From Bacillus sp. ISL-34 (GTDB lineage: Bacteria > Bacillota > Bacilli > Bacillales > DSM-1321), in the NCBI RefSeq assembly GCF_018613325.1, contig NZ_JAGGQJ010000013.1:62001-126000 (forward strand): a stretch of DNA of 64,000 nt. The letters run 5' to 3'. The stretch's first letter is position 1; each line of letters opens with the position of its first letter. A program made the position numbers and the translations under genes. The notes below the pieces were generated by a model. The model was not told where the DNA came from. It did not search any database and saw nothing but the letters and a program-made list of their open reading frames with translations. This document shows positions 7,627 through 17,347 of the stretch, one piece after another.

Positions 7627-10071
7627 TCACTGCTCTATGGCGGAGTCATCTTCCAATGATATTTTCCATAATTCTTTCGCTTTTCCACTAACCGTTTCAT
7701 CAAATACAAATGATCCATTCGTATATCGATCATGGTTTTTTAATGAAGCGGCATGAATCGTTTCAATGGTTCCCTTTTCAGAAAGAATGAATAGACTGTC
7801 CGTTTTGTTAATGATATCAAATCCAATGACCCTATGAGGATTCGATTTCAATTCCCTCAAGACCACGACACCGCGTTTTGCCCGGCTCGTTTTTTCAAAC
7901 TCGGTTAATTTCATTTTCTTTATGGCCCCGCGCTGTGTAACGATAAAGATCGATTCTTTACTATCCTTGGCCAAAACCTTTCCGCCAATGACATAGTCAT
8001 CTTCTTTTAAATTAACCCCTTTGACTCCTGCTGCCCGAACACCGACAACACTTACTTCTTCTTCATCAAACCATAAACCATAGCCGTTATGGGTGACTAG
8101 GAAAAGGTCAGCCTGTCCATCGGTATGATGGACATCGACAAGTTCATCGTCACCTTTTAAATTGACACCAACCAGCGGTTTTGAATGACGCTGAGCTTTA
8201 TAGGAAGCTAATTCTGTCTTTTTCACCATACCATTTTTCGTGATGAACACTAAGAATTCCGGCATTGTAAAATCTTTGATTGGAATCGCTTTTATGATTT
8301 GTTCTTCCCTGTCGATTGGAATGATGTTCGCGATATGCTGACCAGTTTCCTTCCAGCGAATATCAGGAAGCTGATGAACTGGACAATAGAGGTAGTTCCC
8401 TTTGGATGTGAACAGCAACAGGACATCCGTTGTATTCATCTCCAGCCTCTGGAGCAGGCGATCGGAATCCTTCATGCCAAAATCAAGACCCCCTGAAGCA
8501 GCATAAGATCGTAACGAAGTCCGTTTGACATAGCCTTCTTTCGTCACGGTCACCATAACGTCCTCACTCGCAATCAAGACTTCAAGATTGATTTTGATTT
8601 CTTCAATTTCTTTTTCGATTTTGGAACGCCGTCCGTCATCAAAGCCCTTTTTAATGAATCGAAGTTCTTTTTTAATTACTTGAAGAAGAACTTTTTCACT
8701 GCCAAGAATCTTTGTCAATTCCTCAATTTTGTTCTTCAATTCCGCTGCCTCAGCTTCAAGTGCTGTAATATCCGTATTTGTCAGCCTATATAGCTGTAAG
8801 GAGACAATGGCTTCAGCTTGCGCTTCTGTAAAATCGAATTTAGCAATGAGGTTATCTTTGGCATTCCGTTTGTCTTTAGATGCCCGGATGACAGCGATGA
8901 CTTCATCTAATATGGACAAAGCCTTCACTAAACCATCGACGATATGTGCCCTGTCATGTGCCTTTTGCAACTCATAACGTGAACGGTTCACGATTACCTC
9001 TTTACGGTGGTCGATATATGCATCGAGCATTTTTGGCAGGCTCATCAATGTTGGCCGTTTTTTATAAATCGCGACCATATTGAAATTGTATGCAATTTGG
9101 AGATCGGAATTTTTGTATAAATAATGCAGGACTCCATTTGCATCTGCTTCTTTTTTCAGTTCGATGACAATGCGCAGTCCTGTACGGTCGGTTTCATCCC
9201 TTACTTCGGCAATACCTTCCACTTTCCGGTCTAGGCGGAACTCATCCATTTTCTTAACAAGGTTGGCTTTATTGACTTCATATGGGATTTCAGTGATGAC
9301 GATTTGCTGTTTGCCGCCCCGAATCGTTTCCACTTCCGCCAACCCGCGAATGATTATTTTCCCTTTACCTGTTTCATAAGCCTTACGAATGCCTTCAATG
9401 CCTTGAATGATACCGCCAGTAGGAAAATCCGGACCTTTAATGACCGTCATCAAGTCAGCGACAGTCGCTTCCGGCTTATCGATTCGCATAATGGCCGCAT
9501 CAATGACCTCACCTAGTTGATGTGGCGGGATTTCAGTGGCATAGCCTGCTGAAATTCCTGTAGAGCCATTTACAAGCAGGTTAGGGAACATTGCAGGCAA
9601 TACAATGGGCTCTTCTGAAGTATCATCAAAGTTCGGTACAAAATCGACCGTCCTTTTTTCAATATCCCGCAGCATCTCTGAGGCAATCGATGAAAGCCTC
9701 GCTTCCGTATACCGCATCGCAGCTGGCGGATCTCCATCAATACTGCCGTTGTTTCCGTGCATTTGGACCATGACCTTCCGCAGCTTCCAGTCTTGGCTCA
9801 TCCGAACCATTGCCTCATAGACGGAGGAATCTCCGTGTGGGTGATAGTTACCAATTACATTACCGACCGTTTTTGCGGATTTCCTGAATCCTTTTTCCTG
9901 AGTATTTCCTTCGACATGCATCGCATACAATATCCTGCGCTGTACCGGTTTTAAACCGTCCCTTGCATCCGGAAGTGCCCGATCTTGGATAATATATTTA
10001 CTATAACGCCCGAAGCGGTCACCAATTACCTCTTCAAGCGGCAAATCTCGAAACGTTTCTTCAAATACCAT
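7627..10071 (-). CDS. parC: DNA topoisomerase IV subunit A
   Basis: ParC (GrlA) is the DNA-cleaving subunit of topoisomerase IV, which decatenates daughter chromosomes. The 814-aa protein begins with [18 protein letters not shown], typical of Gram-positive ParC. The catalytic tyrosine is in [10 protein letters not shown], and the quinolone region reads [12 protein letters not shown], with the Ser and Glu positions in their sensitive form. Beta-pinwheel repeats fill the C-terminal third. I chose the ATG at 10069-10071, preceded by GAGGAGGT, not the longer upstream frame. It overlaps the end of parE by 11 bp, so the two are co-translated. Confidence 0.97.
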   Translation of the reverse strand: MVFEETFRDLPLEEVIGDRFGRYSKYIIQDRALPDARDGLKPVQRRILYAMHVEGNTQEKGFRKSAKTVGNVIGNYHPHGDSSVYEAMVRMSQDWKLRKVMVQMHGNNGSIDGDPPAAMRYTEARLSSIASEMLRDIEKRTVDFVPNFDDTSEEPIVLPAMFPNLLVNGSTGISAGYATEIPPHQLGEVIDAAIMRIDKPEATVADLMTVIKGPDFPTGGIIQGIEGIRKAYETGKGKIIIRGLAEVETIRGGKQQIVITEIPYEVNKANLVKKMDEFRLDRKVEGIAEVRDETDRTGLRIVIELKKEADANGVLHYLYKNSDLQIAYNFNMVAIYKKRPTLMSLPKMLDAYIDHRKEVIVNRSRYELQKAHDRAHIVDGLVKALSILDEVIAVIRASKDKRNAKDNLIAKFDFTEAQAEAIVSLQLYRLTNTDITALEAEAAELKNKIEELTKILGSEKVLLQVIKKELRFIKKGFDDGRRSKIEKEIEEIKINLEVLIASEDVMVTVTKEGYVKRTSLRSYAASGGLDFGMKDSDRLLQRLEMNTTDVLLLFTSKGNYLYCPVHQLPDIRWKETGQHIANIIPIDREEQIIKAIPIKDFTMPEFLVFITKNGMVKKTELASYKAQRHSKPLVGVNLKGDDELVDVHHTDGQADLFLVTHNGYGLWFDEEEVSVVGVRAAGVKGVNLKEDDYVIGGKVLAKDSKESIFIVTQRGAIKKMKLTEFEKTSRAKRGVVVLRELKSNPHRVIGFDIINKTDSLFILSEKGTIETIHAASLKNHDRYTNGSFVFDETVSGKAKELWKISLEDDSAIEQ

Positions 10072-12046
10072 CGTTAATGACCTCCTCTTCAATCGACATA
10101 TTTTCATTATCTAAAATATTCGATTCCTCTTCGAGACCAAAAGCGACATTGGCTTCAATCCACTTACGGCGCGGTTCAACCTTATCTCCCATCAACGTTG
10201 TCACACGTCTTTCCGCACGGGCACCATCATCGATCTTCACACGTATCAATGTCCTTGTTTCCGGGTTCATGGTGGTATCCCATAATTGATCGGCATTCAT
10301 CTCACCCAGCCCTTTATAGCGCTGAATCATATAGCCTTTCCCAACCTTGTCTATCGCTCCCTGAAGTTCCTCGTCACTCCAAGCATATTCAATAACTTCT
10401 TTCTTCCCGGTCCCTTTGCTCACTTTATATAAAGGGGGCAAGGCAATGTAAACCTTTCCTGACTCTATTAACGGCTTCATATAGCGATAAAAGAAAGTCA
10501 GCAGCAGCACTTGGATATGGGCCCCATCCGTATCGGCATCAGTCATGATGATCACTTTATCATAGTTAGTGTCCGGCGTATTGAATTCCGCCCCGACACC
10601 TCCGCCGATTGCATGGATGATCGTATTTATTTCTTCGTTTTTAAAAATATCCGCCAATTTTGCCTTTTCCGTATTGATAACTTTACCCCGTAATGGCAGT
10701 ACTGCTTGGAAACGGCGATCTCGCCCTTGTTTAGCGGATCCCCCAGCAGAGTCCCCTTCTACAAGGTACAATTCATTCCGTTCGGGATTTTTCGATTGAG
10801 CTGGTGTTAATTTCCCAGAAAGTATGGCATCGGATTTTTTCCGTTTCTTCCCGCTTCTTGCGTCTTCACGGGCTTTGCGTGCCGCTTCCCTTGCTTGGAA
10901 CGCTTTAATCGCTTTTTTAACCAATAGGGTACTCGTGGTCGGATCTTCTTCAAAAAAGTAGGCTAAGTGCTCTGATACGATGGAATCGACTGCAGAACGG
11001 GCTTCACTTGTTCCAAGTTTGCTCTTGGTTTGCCCTTCGAATTGAAGAAGTTCTTCAGGGATACGTACTGAAATGATTGAAGACAAGCCTTCACGTATAT
11101 CGGTACCTTCGAGGTTTTTATCTTTTTCCTTCAATAGCCCCATCTTTCTGGCATAATCATTAAATGCCCGTGTCATGGCCGTTTTTGCGCCAATCTCATG
11201 GGTGCCTCCGTCTTTCGTACGAACATTATTTACAAAGCTTAAAATATTCTCTGAATAACCATCGTTGAATTGAAAAGCGAGTTCGACTTCTATCCCATTT
11301 TGTTCCCCTTCTAAGCTGACTACACTATGAAGGGTCTCTTTTTCTTCATTTAAATAATCAACAAACGCTTCAATGCCATTTTCATAGTGAAAAATTTCAT
11401 TATGGTCGTTACGCTCATCCGTCAATTCTATCTTCATGCCTTTTAAAAGAAAAGCTGATTCGCGAAGACGCTCACATAGGATCTCATAATTAAAAGTCGT
11501 CACCGAAAATATTTTTGGATCTGGCTTGAAGTGGATTTTGGTACCGGCTTGATTGGTTTTACCGATTTTCTCCAATGTGGTTTCTGGCTTTCCGCCATTG
11601 AAAAAACGTTGTTCGTAAATGAACCCGTCCCTTTTGATTGTCACGACAAGCCATTCAGACAACGCGTTAACGACCGAAGCACCGACTCCATGAAGGCCTC
11701 CACTCGTTTTATATCCGCCTTGTCCAAATTTACCTCCAGCATGAAGAATCGTCAAAATGACTTCAGGCGTCGGTTTACCTAATTTATGCATGCCAATAGG
11801 CATTCCCCGCCCTTTATCAGACACACTTACACTGTTATCTTTATGTATTTTCACACTAATTTGGTCTCCATATCCAGCTAAAGCCTCATCTACGGAGTTA
11901 TCTACAATCTCGTACACTAAATGATGAAGTCCGCGTGCATCAGTACTGCCGATATACATACCGGGACGTTTTCTGACCGCTTCGAGTCCTTCCAGTACCT
12001 GAATTGCATCATCATTGTACTCGATTGTTTTTACTTTCTTTGCCAC
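10061..12046 (-). CDS. parE: DNA topoisomerase IV subunit B
   Basis: ParE is the ATPase subunit of topoisomerase IV. The 661-aa protein has the GHKL ATP site ([36 protein letters not shown]) and the TOPRIM motifs [27 protein letters not shown] and DADTDGAHI. The likely start is the GTG at 12044-12046, preceded by GGAAAGGGG, which gives the ParE-like N-terminus [20 protein letters not shown]; the 18 residues upstream do not fit the family. It is transcribed with parC. The promoter region carries a LexA-like box, in keeping with the known SOS control of parEC in B. subtilis. Confidence 0.97.
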   Translation of the reverse strand: MAKKVKTIEYNDDAIQVLEGLEAVRKRPGMYIGSTDARGLHHLVYEIVDNSVDEALAGYGDQISVKIHKDNSVSVSDKGRGMPIGMHKLGKPTPEVILTILHAGGKFGQGGYKTSGGLHGVGASVVNALSEWLVVTIKRDGFIYEQRFFNGGKPETTLEKIGKTNQAGTKIHFKPDPKIFSVTTFNYEILCERLRESAFLLKGMKIELTDERNDHNEIFHYENGIEAFVDYLNEEKETLHSVVSLEGEQNGIEVELAFQFNDGYSENILSFVNNVRTKDGGTHEIGAKTAMTRAFNDYARKMGLLKEKDKNLEGTDIREGLSSIISVRIPEELLQFEGQTKSKLGTSEARSAVDSIVSEHLAYFFEEDPTTSTLLVKKAIKAFQAREAARKAREDARSGKKRKKSDAILSGKLTPAQSKNPERNELYLVEGDSAGGSAKQGRDRRFQAVLPLRGKVINTEKAKLADIFKNEEINTIIHAIGGGVGAEFNTPDTNYDKVIIMTDADTDGAHIQVLLLTFFYRYMKPLIESGKVYIALPPLYKVSKGTGKKEVIEYAWSDEELQGAIDKVGKGYMIQRYKGLGEMNADQLWDTTMNPETRTLIRVKIDDGARAERRVTTLMGDKVEPRRKWIEANVAFGLEEESNILDNENMSIEEEVINDGI

Positions 12047-12153
12047 AGAAATTCCCCTTTCCTTACTAAAACACAATTTCCGGGCCAAATCATACTGCAA
12101 TGAAATGACTCACTAGCTTAACAAATCCATTAATACGTTAATATCATATAAAA

Positions 12154-12189
12154 AGTATAATACTTTTACGAACAAAGAACAAGTGTTCT
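12154..12189 (-). promoter_or_regulatory. parEC promoter with LexA (SOS) box over the -35 element
   Basis: On the minus strand TTGTTC (12177-12182) and TATACT (12154-12159) lie 17 nt apart, a good sigma-A promoter. The palindrome GAAC-AAGT-GTTC (12177-12188, extended by A and T on each side) fits the Gram-positive LexA core GAAC-N4-GTTC and covers the -35 hexamer, where a repressor would block polymerase. Confidence 0.75.
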
Positions 12190-12379
12190 ATTTTTTTGTC
12201 CTTTTTATTAGCGTTAGCACATTTGTGAGGAACAAAACGTATCATAGCTACCTTTCTAATTGTAGCGGTAAATTTTCATTTGGCAAATATACTTTTACTT
12301 TTTTTAATCAAATTAAGCTTTGATGGCTTAATTTTGCCCTGCCTTTTGGTTTTTCTCCTGTCGAGATACAGCGATACCT
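12190..12379. other. AT-rich non-coding spacer upstream of parE
   Basis: Together with the promoter region this makes up a gap of over 300 bp between parE and yneT. Apart from the parEC promoter and the terminator at 12380-12406 I see no conserved structure or credible reading frame here. Confidence 0.4.
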
Positions 12380-12406
12380 TAAAAAAAGAGCGGAAGTTCC
12401 GCTCTT
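12380..12406 (-). terminator. Rho-independent terminator after yneT
   Basis: An 8-bp GC-rich stem, AAGAGCGG with CCGCTCTT (12386-12393 and 12399-12406), has a 5-nt loop and is followed on the minus strand by seven T residues. It lies 5 bp downstream of the yneT stop. Confidence 0.85.
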
Positions 12407-12410
12407 CATT

Positions 12411-12821
12411 TTACTTAGTAAGGGCGTGTTCGACTTTTATACATCGATTCATGATGACAGTATATCCTTTTTCTTTCAAAAAATTATAGGCTTCTTCATT
12501 TTCTACACCTAGCTGCGCCCAAAAGATATCTGCATCTATTTCTGCAAATTCCTTGGCTATCTCCGGAAGGAACTCTGAACGGCGGAAAACATTGACGATA
12601 TCGACGTGCCCTTCAATATCTTTCAGGGCTTTAACTGCCTTGACACCCAGTACTTCTGATATAGCAGGGTTTACCGGGATGATTTCATAACCGCTTTCCT
12701 GCATGGCCTTCGATACCATATAAGAAGTACGCTCAGGGTTATTAGATAGACCAACGACAGCGATGCGCTTCGATTTTTTCAACATCTTTCCCATTTCTTC
12801 CCTGCTTGGATTTTCTATCAT
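12411..12821 (-). CDS. yneT: CoA-binding (Rossmann) domain protein, YneT/YccU family
   Basis: This 136-aa protein is made of one CoA-binding domain. It has the nucleotide-binding loop IAVVGLSNNPERTSY, the second-strand motif GYEIIPVNP, and the C-terminal IMNRCIKVEH that closes many YccU-type proteins. The family resembles the CoA-binding part of succinyl-CoA synthetase, but its physiological role is not established. In B. subtilis yneT also lies between parE and plsY, and the same order here supports orthology. It has its own terminator. Confidence 0.88.
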   Translation of the reverse strand: MIENPSREEMGKMLKKSKRIAVVGLSNNPERTSYMVSKAMQESGYEIIPVNPAISEVLGVKAVKALKDIEGHVDIVNVFRRSEFLPEIAKEFAEIDADIFWAQLGVENEEAYNFLKEKGYTVIMNRCIKVEHALTK

Positions 12822-13312
12822 TCTTTTCTATCCCCTTTATAATAAAATGTAATATTTGAATAAAGAGTATTCCTAACAAAGGAATTTTACAGACAAAAGC
12901 TGTTTATTACCATTATTAAGAAAAACCATTATACAAGAAAGAATAAGTTTCGAAAAGGCATGACTCTTTAACTTTCTTATGTTCATACAGACTACCACGT
13001 ATTGTAACAATTTATACAAGAAGGCATCCTTCATTTTATATTTACGAAAATAAGGAAGCCTAAACCTTTCACCCTTCATGAACTTAACGTATATCAAAAG
13101 ATGTAAGTTCATCAAGGAAAATTCATTTTTTTAGTGGATTTTTTTTGGACAGCCGTACCATTTTGTCACGAAAATGTTACAATAAGAGAAGCTTAACAGG
13201 TATTTTAAGGCTGTTTTTAGCTATTTCTACACGTTTATTTTTGAAAAAGGGAACAATCGACCCTTAAACGTGATAAAAAAAGAAGATTTTTCTTAAAAGA
13301 AAGGGTAATAGA
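12822..13312. other. Divergent intergenic region between yneT and plsY
   Basis: This is about 490 bp of AT-rich sequence with no convincing gene. The only sizeable frame (minus strand, 12873-13115) has no ribosome site and no recognisable protein character. The plsY promoter should lie in the last 200 bp. TTGTCA and TACAAT are present (near 13163-13183) but are only 9 nt apart, so I do not call a promoter. Confidence 0.4.
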
Positions 13313-13900
13313 ATGCTTACATTTATCACTATACTGGCTGCCTACCTGATCGGCTCGATTCCTTCCGGTTTAATAATCGGTAAAACATTTTACAAAATCG
13401 ACATCCGGGAGCATGGCAGTAAAAATCTAGGCGGGACAAATACCTTCAGGACACTTGGTGTCAAGGCAGGGCTAACCGTTACTATCATGGATATACTTAA
13501 GGGTACCCTAGCAACTTTCCTGCCGTATATGCTAGGCGTGGAAATGCATTTATTGCTAGCCGGAGTTATTGCGGTAATCGGTCATATGTTTCCTATTTTC
13601 GCAAACTTTCGGGGCGGAAAAGCGGTGGCAACTTCTGCTGGTGTCATTCTTGCTTATGAACCATGGTTTTTTGTCTTTGCCGTCATCATTTTCTTTATAT
13701 CCTTATACATATCCAAATATGTCTCGCTTTCATCCATGATTGCTTGTCTACTTGCTCTCATCTACAGTTTAGTGTTTCATATTGATGATTTGCCGCTCAT
13801 TATTGTAATCGGTATAATAACAATCTTCATTTTTTATCGGCATCGCGCAAACATCAAGAGGATTATCGATAAAACAGAACCGAAAGTAAAGTGGTTGTAA
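13313..13900 (+). CDS. plsY: Acyl-phosphate:glycerol-3-phosphate acyltransferase PlsY
   Basis: PlsY is the membrane enzyme that acylates position 1 of glycerol-3-phosphate with acyl-phosphate, the first step of phospholipid synthesis in Gram-positive bacteria. The 195-aa protein shows several hydrophobic spans and the family's cytoplasmic motifs: [28 protein letters not shown] (glycerol-phosphate binding) and [21 protein letters not shown]. An AAAGAAAGGG ribosome site lies just before the ATG. It is the yneS position of the B. subtilis order. It is monocistronic, with a terminator 22 bp downstream. Confidence 0.96.
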   Translation: MLTFITILAAYLIGSIPSGLIIGKTFYKIDIREHGSKNLGGTNTFRTLGVKAGLTVTIMDILKGTLATFLPYMLGVEMHLLLAGVIAVIGHMFPIFANFRGGKAVATSAGVILAYEPWFFVFAVIIFFISLYISKYVSLSSMIACLLALIYSLVFHIDDLPLIIVIGIITIFIFYRHRANIKRIIDKTEPKVKWL

Positions 13901-13921
13901 GAACATGCGCATATCCAAGTG

Positions 13922-13954
13922 AAAATAGGCCCGTATGAATGGGCCTATTTTTTT
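13922..13954 (+). terminator. Rho-independent terminator after plsY
   Basis: The stem AAAATAGGCCC pairs with GGGCCTATTTT (13922-13932 and 13941-13951) around an 8-nt loop and is followed by a T run. Its A-rich upstream side would let it work in both directions. Confidence 0.9.
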
Positions 13955-13977
13955 CTACAATTCATTTCCCGTGTTAT

Positions 13978-14150
13978 TCATATACCGCCAATCCTAGAAA
14001 CCTTTTCAGTAGCGTTTCCGATTTCCTGGATGATTGACACTAATTCCTGAATCGTCATTTCCATTTCTGCAGAATCCGTTATATTACCTTTGATGACCGA
14101 TATTTTCCTTGAAGGAATTTTCTGTTAACACCAATTCTTTCTTGCCCGCT
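13978..14150 (-). pseudogene. Remnant of a methyl-accepting chemotaxis protein
   Basis: Read on the minus strand, two adjoining frames give peptides typical of the signalling domain of soluble MCP-like proteins. The first contains KELVLTENSFKENIGH and then a stop; after a frame change the second reads through KGNITDSAEMEMTIQELVS and IIQEIGNATEKVS to the stop at 13978-13980. No start codon or N-terminal part is recognisable upstream. I read this as a decayed gene fragment. The match is by eye on about 55 residues, so the family call is tentative. Confidence 0.5.
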
Positions 14151-14452
14151 TGAACGGACAGAATCAACAACATTTGATGTTTGCATGCATTTCAGCTATA
14201 TCCATTTCATTGAAAGTGAATCGGTTTACCTACGAAACAATTGAACCATTTGAACTATATTCATTTTTATTCTGACCTCAATCCAATTCTTTTGTCAAGG
14301 TAAAAGGACCTAAAATACTTCTACATTAACTTCCCACCAAAAGAATTGTATGGATTTCGTTTACTGGATAAATTGGTCAGGTAAGGATTGAATAATTGTA
14401 GAACAGGGGCTACACTGGAACTAGCTATTAACTATCGATAGGAGAAAATGCC

Positions 14453-14602
14453 ATGAAGCCATTGCAAATATCACCGGAAACAGCATTAAAGTTATCCAAG
14501 TCACTAAACTTGCCTTTAGAGCAAATCATGCATATGCCTACACCCGTCTTGCTGAGAAAGCTTGCCGAGGCTGAAGCAAAAGAAAAAGAAAATACAAAAT
14601 AG
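14453..14602 (+). CDS. YycC-like small protein
   Basis: This 49-aa protein begins MKPLQISPETALKLSKSL and continues with LPLEQIMHMP and LLRKLAEAEAKEKE. It resembles the YycC-like family of very small Bacillus proteins, which has no known function. The ATG has a ribosome site (AGGAGAAA) about 7 nt upstream, and the stop codon is built into a strong terminator. An intact gene between two decayed fragments (MCP upstream, PadR downstream) suggests that it is under selection. Confidence 0.75.
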   Translation: MKPLQISPETALKLSKSLNLPLEQIMHMPTPVLLRKLAEAEAKEKENTK

Positions 14603-14626
14603 CTGCAGGAATCTGCAGCTATTTTT
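14600..14626 (+). terminator. Rho-independent terminator overlapping the yycC-like stop codon
   Basis: TAGCTGCAG and CTGCAGCTA form a 9-bp perfect stem around GAAT, followed by TTTTT. The stop codon TAG is the first three bases of the stem. Confidence 0.9.
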
Positions 14627-14668
14627 GTGTATACTCATATATGTCGAAACGACCTAACGGATTAGAAA

Positions 14669-14912
14669 CTAAGCAATCAATTTCGCGCATAATAATATTT
14701 CCTTTTCGGTCCAGTAACTATTTAAATACTCTTTCTCCTCCAGCCTATTTAAAGCTGGATATACATGCCTTGTTTATAATGTAATAACCCTCACTTAACT
14801 GGTTAAGCTGCTGTTCGATCATCTCATACCCATACATATCCTTTTGAGCCAATAATGAAAGCAACACCATTTCCGTACTCCCTTTTAACAGCTCCGTTTT
14901 TGCGTAAATCAT
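14669..14912 (-). pseudogene. Frameshifted PadR-family regulator fragment
   Basis: From ATG 14912 the minus strand reads KTELLKGSTEMVLLSLL then DMYGYEMIEQLN-like residues, the N-terminal winged-helix region of PadR regulators. The frame ends at a TAG at 14745-14747. Shifting the frame near 14765 restores YPALNRLEEKEYLNSYWTEKE, the next PadR segment, after which the family similarity stops and a TAG follows at 14669-14671. The wing and the dimerisation helix are missing. This is a broken gene, unless the assembly has an error at about 14765; even then the C-terminal part is lost. Confidence 0.75.
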
Positions 14913-15017
14913 CACAATGATTAATTTCCGAACCTTGCTTAAAAATACCATTCCGAACATTCTTCTGACATTTAGCTTAGGTATCAAAATAAGCAAAAAA
15001 CCGCGCATCGGCGGTTT

Positions 15018-15503
15018 TCAATTGAAAGTCAATTCTTTTGCCAAATCAGGCAAAGACTTCTTTTTGACTGATATTAATTGTTCATTTTCATAGGTACAGG
15101 CAAATTCCATTGGTGGTTCATCCAGTAATATATCTTTTAGATAATACTTTATGTTGGACACAACTTCATTTGCCTCCATAACCCATTGATATGGCTTCCA
15201 GGCAAGTTCCCCTTCATTACAGGCAGTGAGCCCTCCCCCTGCATCTTCAGCTCGGTAAACATACATTCCGCCTGTTTGATTCCATGTCACAATTCCTCGA
15301 AAGGCCATCCCCTTTACCTTCAACCCAGTTTCTTCAAGAATTTCGCGTTCCATCGATTCATCGATGGTTTCACCTTGTTCTATTTTTCCGCCTATACCAT
15401 TCCATTTATGCCTATTCGGATTTTTTTGGCGAAATAGCATCAACACTTCGACTTCGTTGAATCTTTTTCGAGTTATGAAACAAATATTATAGATAATATC
15501 CAT
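15018..15503 (-). CDS. Nudix hydrolase (8-oxo-dGTP diphosphatase-like)
   Basis: This 161-aa protein has a complete Nudix box, G-K-I-E-Q-G-E followed by REILEETGL, which binds the metal and catalyses hydrolysis of nucleoside diphosphates linked to another group. The preceding HKWNGIGG motif and the YNICFITR start resemble MutT-type enzymes that clean oxidised nucleotides, but substrates vary widely in this family. I chose the ATG at 15501-15503, with AAAGGA upstream, over a start eight codons earlier. The gene is divergent from yneR. Confidence 0.87.
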   Translation of the reverse strand: MDIIYNICFITRKRFNEVEVLMLFRQKNPNRHKWNGIGGKIEQGETIDESMEREILEETGLKVKGMAFRGIVTWNQTGGMYVYRAEDAGGGLTACNEGELAWKPYQWVMEANEVVSNIKYYLKDILLDEPPMEFACTYENEQLISVKKKSLPDLAKELTFN

Positions 15504-15593
15504 GGTTATATCCTTTCTTAAACGCACATTATTCGCATCTATTTCACAATTACTTTATACTTAAATAACGAACCTCTAGGAAGGAGATTTAGT

Positions 15594-15890
15594 ATGAAAC
15601 TGACCATTTCCGATCAGGCAGCTAAGTGGTATATTGATGAGCTAGGGCTTAATGAAGGCTCTCATTTGCGCTTTTATGTAAGATATGGCGGACATAGTAC
15701 CGTCCAAAGCGGCTTTTCATTAGGAATCATGCAAGAAGAACCTGAAACTGCAGCAGCCGTAACAACTATGAATGAAATTAATTTTTATGTAGAAGAAAAA
15801 GATTTATGGTACTTTGATGGTCACGATTTACTTATTACATTTAATGAAAAACTGACTGAACCGGAATTTCACTATGAAAAGAATGCTTGA
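15594..15890 (+). CDS. yneR: HesB/IscA-like protein YneR
   Basis: This 98-aa protein of the HesB-like fold begins MKLTISDQAAKWYIDELGL, as B. subtilis YneR does. Unlike true A-type iron-sulfur carriers it has no cysteine at all, so it cannot hold a cluster with the usual three Cys ligands; this holds for the whole YneR subfamily, whose function is unknown. AAGGAGAT precedes the ATG. It is flanked by a terminator and stays in the B. subtilis neighbourhood (yneQ, yneP, plsY). Confidence 0.85.
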   Translation: MKLTISDQAAKWYIDELGLNEGSHLRFYVRYGGHSTVQSGFSLGIMQEEPETAAAVTTMNEINFYVEEKDLWYFDGHDLLITFNEKLTEPEFHYEKNA

Positions 15891-15896
15891 CATTAA

Positions 15897-15922
15897 AGCA
15901 GCGGTGTAAACTGCTGTTTTTT
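15897..15922 (+). terminator. Terminator after yneR
   Basis: AGCAG pairs with CTGCT (15897-15901 and 15911-15915) around a 9-nt loop and is followed by GTTTTTTCTT. The stem is short but the T run is good. The convergent yneQ ends just beyond it. Confidence 0.65.
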
Positions 15923-15927
15923 CTTGT

Positions 15928-16221
15928 TCAATCGAGCAGACGCTCTTTAATATCTTCCGCCCTAAGTATTTCCGCTTGCTTGTCCCCTAAAAGATCGAAA
16001 TGAGAATAGCCATCTTTCCTGTGATGAATCCACTCTTTTTTAAGCCCGTATTGCTTACCCCAATCCGATAAACGCCGTAAATCTTTACATCCGACCTTTG
16101 TAACCGTCTTGCAACCGGGAAATCGGTCATCCAGCCAATAATGAGTTAAAAAAGCTATTTGGCCTTGATCGATTTTCTGCTTCCAGGCTGCCACGTCTAC
16201 CCGTTTAATCCCAAAAGCCAT
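15928..16221 (-). CDS. yneQ: Conserved hypothetical protein YneQ
   Basis: This 97-aa protein has no recognised catalytic domain. It contains VAAWKQKIDQGQIAFLTHYWLDDRFPG and a Trp/His-rich centre (EWIHHRKDGYSHFDLLG) near residue 63, which looks conserved in the Bacillus YneQ family. The ORF lies 25 bp after yneP on the same strand, probably as one transcript. Position and size match B. subtilis yneQ. Function is unknown. Confidence 0.8.
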   Translation of the reverse strand: MAFGIKRVDVAAWKQKIDQGQIAFLTHYWLDDRFPGCKTVTKVGCKDLRRLSDWGKQYGLKKEWIHHRKDGYSHFDLLGDKQAEILRAEDIKERLLD

Positions 16222-16246
16222 TTTTTATTCACCTCAATAATAATAA

Positions 16247-16678
16247 TTAAACCAATTCATCCTGCTTTTTATTTTTCTCATAGGCCTCATGCCATTCAGG
16301 ATACATGCGTTTAATGGATATCGGGCGGAAGCTCTCCTTTTTAACGCAAACGTGGGAAGAATGACCTGTAGCCGCCACCTCATTTTTTCCATTAACGATC
16401 TCATACCCATAAACGACCCGTAAGCCGTCATATTTTTCAATCCAGGTTTTAACTATTACCTTATCACCATATCTAACAGGGGTTTTATACGAAGCCTGAA
16501 TATCCATAACAGGTGAGAGGATGCCATCCGCTTCCATATCAGCATAAAAAAATCCTAAATCATTTATCAATTTTGTCCTGCCTAGTTCCATCCATATAAA
16601 ATAATTCGCATGGTAAACAACACCCATTTGATCTGTCTCTGCATACCGCACTTCAATTTCGTTTTCAGCTATGAACAT
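16247..16678 (-). CDS. yneP: Hot-dog-fold acyl-CoA thioesterase, YbgC/FadM type (YneP)
   Basis: This 143-aa single hot-dog-fold protein has the 4-hydroxybenzoyl-CoA thioesterase signature RYAETDQMGVVYHANYF near residue 11, where the Asp is the catalytic residue. It should hydrolyse acyl-CoA or acyl-ACP thioesters; the physiological substrate is not known. It is the counterpart of B. subtilis YneP, between tlp and yneQ. About 145 bp separate it from tlp. Confidence 0.88.
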   Translation of the reverse strand: MFIAENEIEVRYAETDQMGVVYHANYFIWMELGRTKLINDLGFFYADMEADGILSPVMDIQASYKTPVRYGDKVIVKTWIEKYDGLRVVYGYEIVNGKNEVAATGHSSHVCVKKESFRPISIKRMYPEWHEAYEKNKKQDELV

Positions 16679-16823
16679 TTTGTTTCCCCACTTTCATTTC
16701 TAATGCAATAAACATTTTACCATAACAATTGTGAAAATTTCATTTAGACTGTCTTATACTGTTTCCCTGCCATAAAAGAAGGGGAGAAAGAATTAGCGCT
16801 CTTTCTCCCCTTTACCTGGTCGT

Positions 16824-17069
16824 TTACATATTATCGTTTCTATAACCGCTTTCCCGTGCTTCTTGCTCATCTTGCAATTCTTCCTTCATCCCATCGATGC
16901 TCTTTCTTCTTCGTTCATTTTTGGCCTTAATTGACATTTTTTCCACTGGTGAAGAGAATGATAACGTTTCATTTGCTGCGGTTATGTTTTCTTCAGTATT
17001 TTCAATCGCATCTTGAATTTTTTCAACATTATCCAAACGGTTATCAGGATTGTGCTTATATGAGCTCAT
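16824..17069 (-). CDS. tlp: Small acid-soluble spore protein Tlp
   Basis: Tlp is a minor SASP packed into the spore core and made in the forespore. The 81-aa protein carries the family pattern: NPDNRLDNVEKIQDAIENT, then NITAANETLSF, KAKNERRRKSIDGMKEE and DEQEARESGY. I chose the ATG at 17069 because GAGGTG lies 7 nt upstream; the apparent start three codons earlier is part of that ribosome site. In B. subtilis sspN and tlp form one operon, and here they are 62 bp apart on the same strand. Confidence 0.92.
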   Translation of the reverse strand: MSSYKHNPDNRLDNVEKIQDAIENTEENITAANETLSFSSPVEKMSIKAKNERRRKSIDGMKEELQDEQEARESGYRNDNM

Positions 17070-17131
17070 TATTTTCACCTCGAGTAATATTTTCTTACAT
17101 AATATTATTACAATCTTTAATCAAAACTTGT

Positions 17132-17275
17132 TTACTCACCTTTAGTTTGAATGACCTGGGCATGTTTGCCGGATTTGTCCTGCATTTTCTTACCGTTATT
17201 CCCACCCGCCGCTATTGGCTGTGTCCCTTGATGGCTCGGTCTAAAGTGTTTGGAATCTTTTTTTGGATTACCCAT
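17132..17275 (-). CDS. sspN: Small acid-soluble spore protein SspN
   Basis: This 47-aa protein reads [20 protein letters not shown], then [19 protein letters not shown], close to B. subtilis SspN over the whole length. It is a minor spore-core SASP expressed in the forespore. AAGGAGGCG lies 5 nt before the ATG at 17273-17275. On the same strand tlp follows, as in the B. subtilis sspN-tlp operon. A CATGATA sequence upstream resembles a sigma-G -10, but I could not place a -35 at the right distance. Confidence 0.92.
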   Translation of the reverse strand: MGNPKKDSKHFRPSHQGTQPIAAGGNNGKKMQDKSGKHAQVIQTKGE

Positions 17276-17347
17276 TCTATCGCCTCCTTCTCTTATCATG
17301 GTTAAAAAAGAGGAAATTCATGAATGCCAGTTTTTGAAAAAGCCATG

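Noticed and set aside
12873-13115. 80-codon minus-strand frame as a gene
   Set aside because: No ribosome site, odd composition, AT-rich intergenic region; no family resemblance.
13150-13190. plsY promoter TTGTCA / TACAAT
   Set aside because: Only 9 nt separate the two hexamers, too short for sigma-A.
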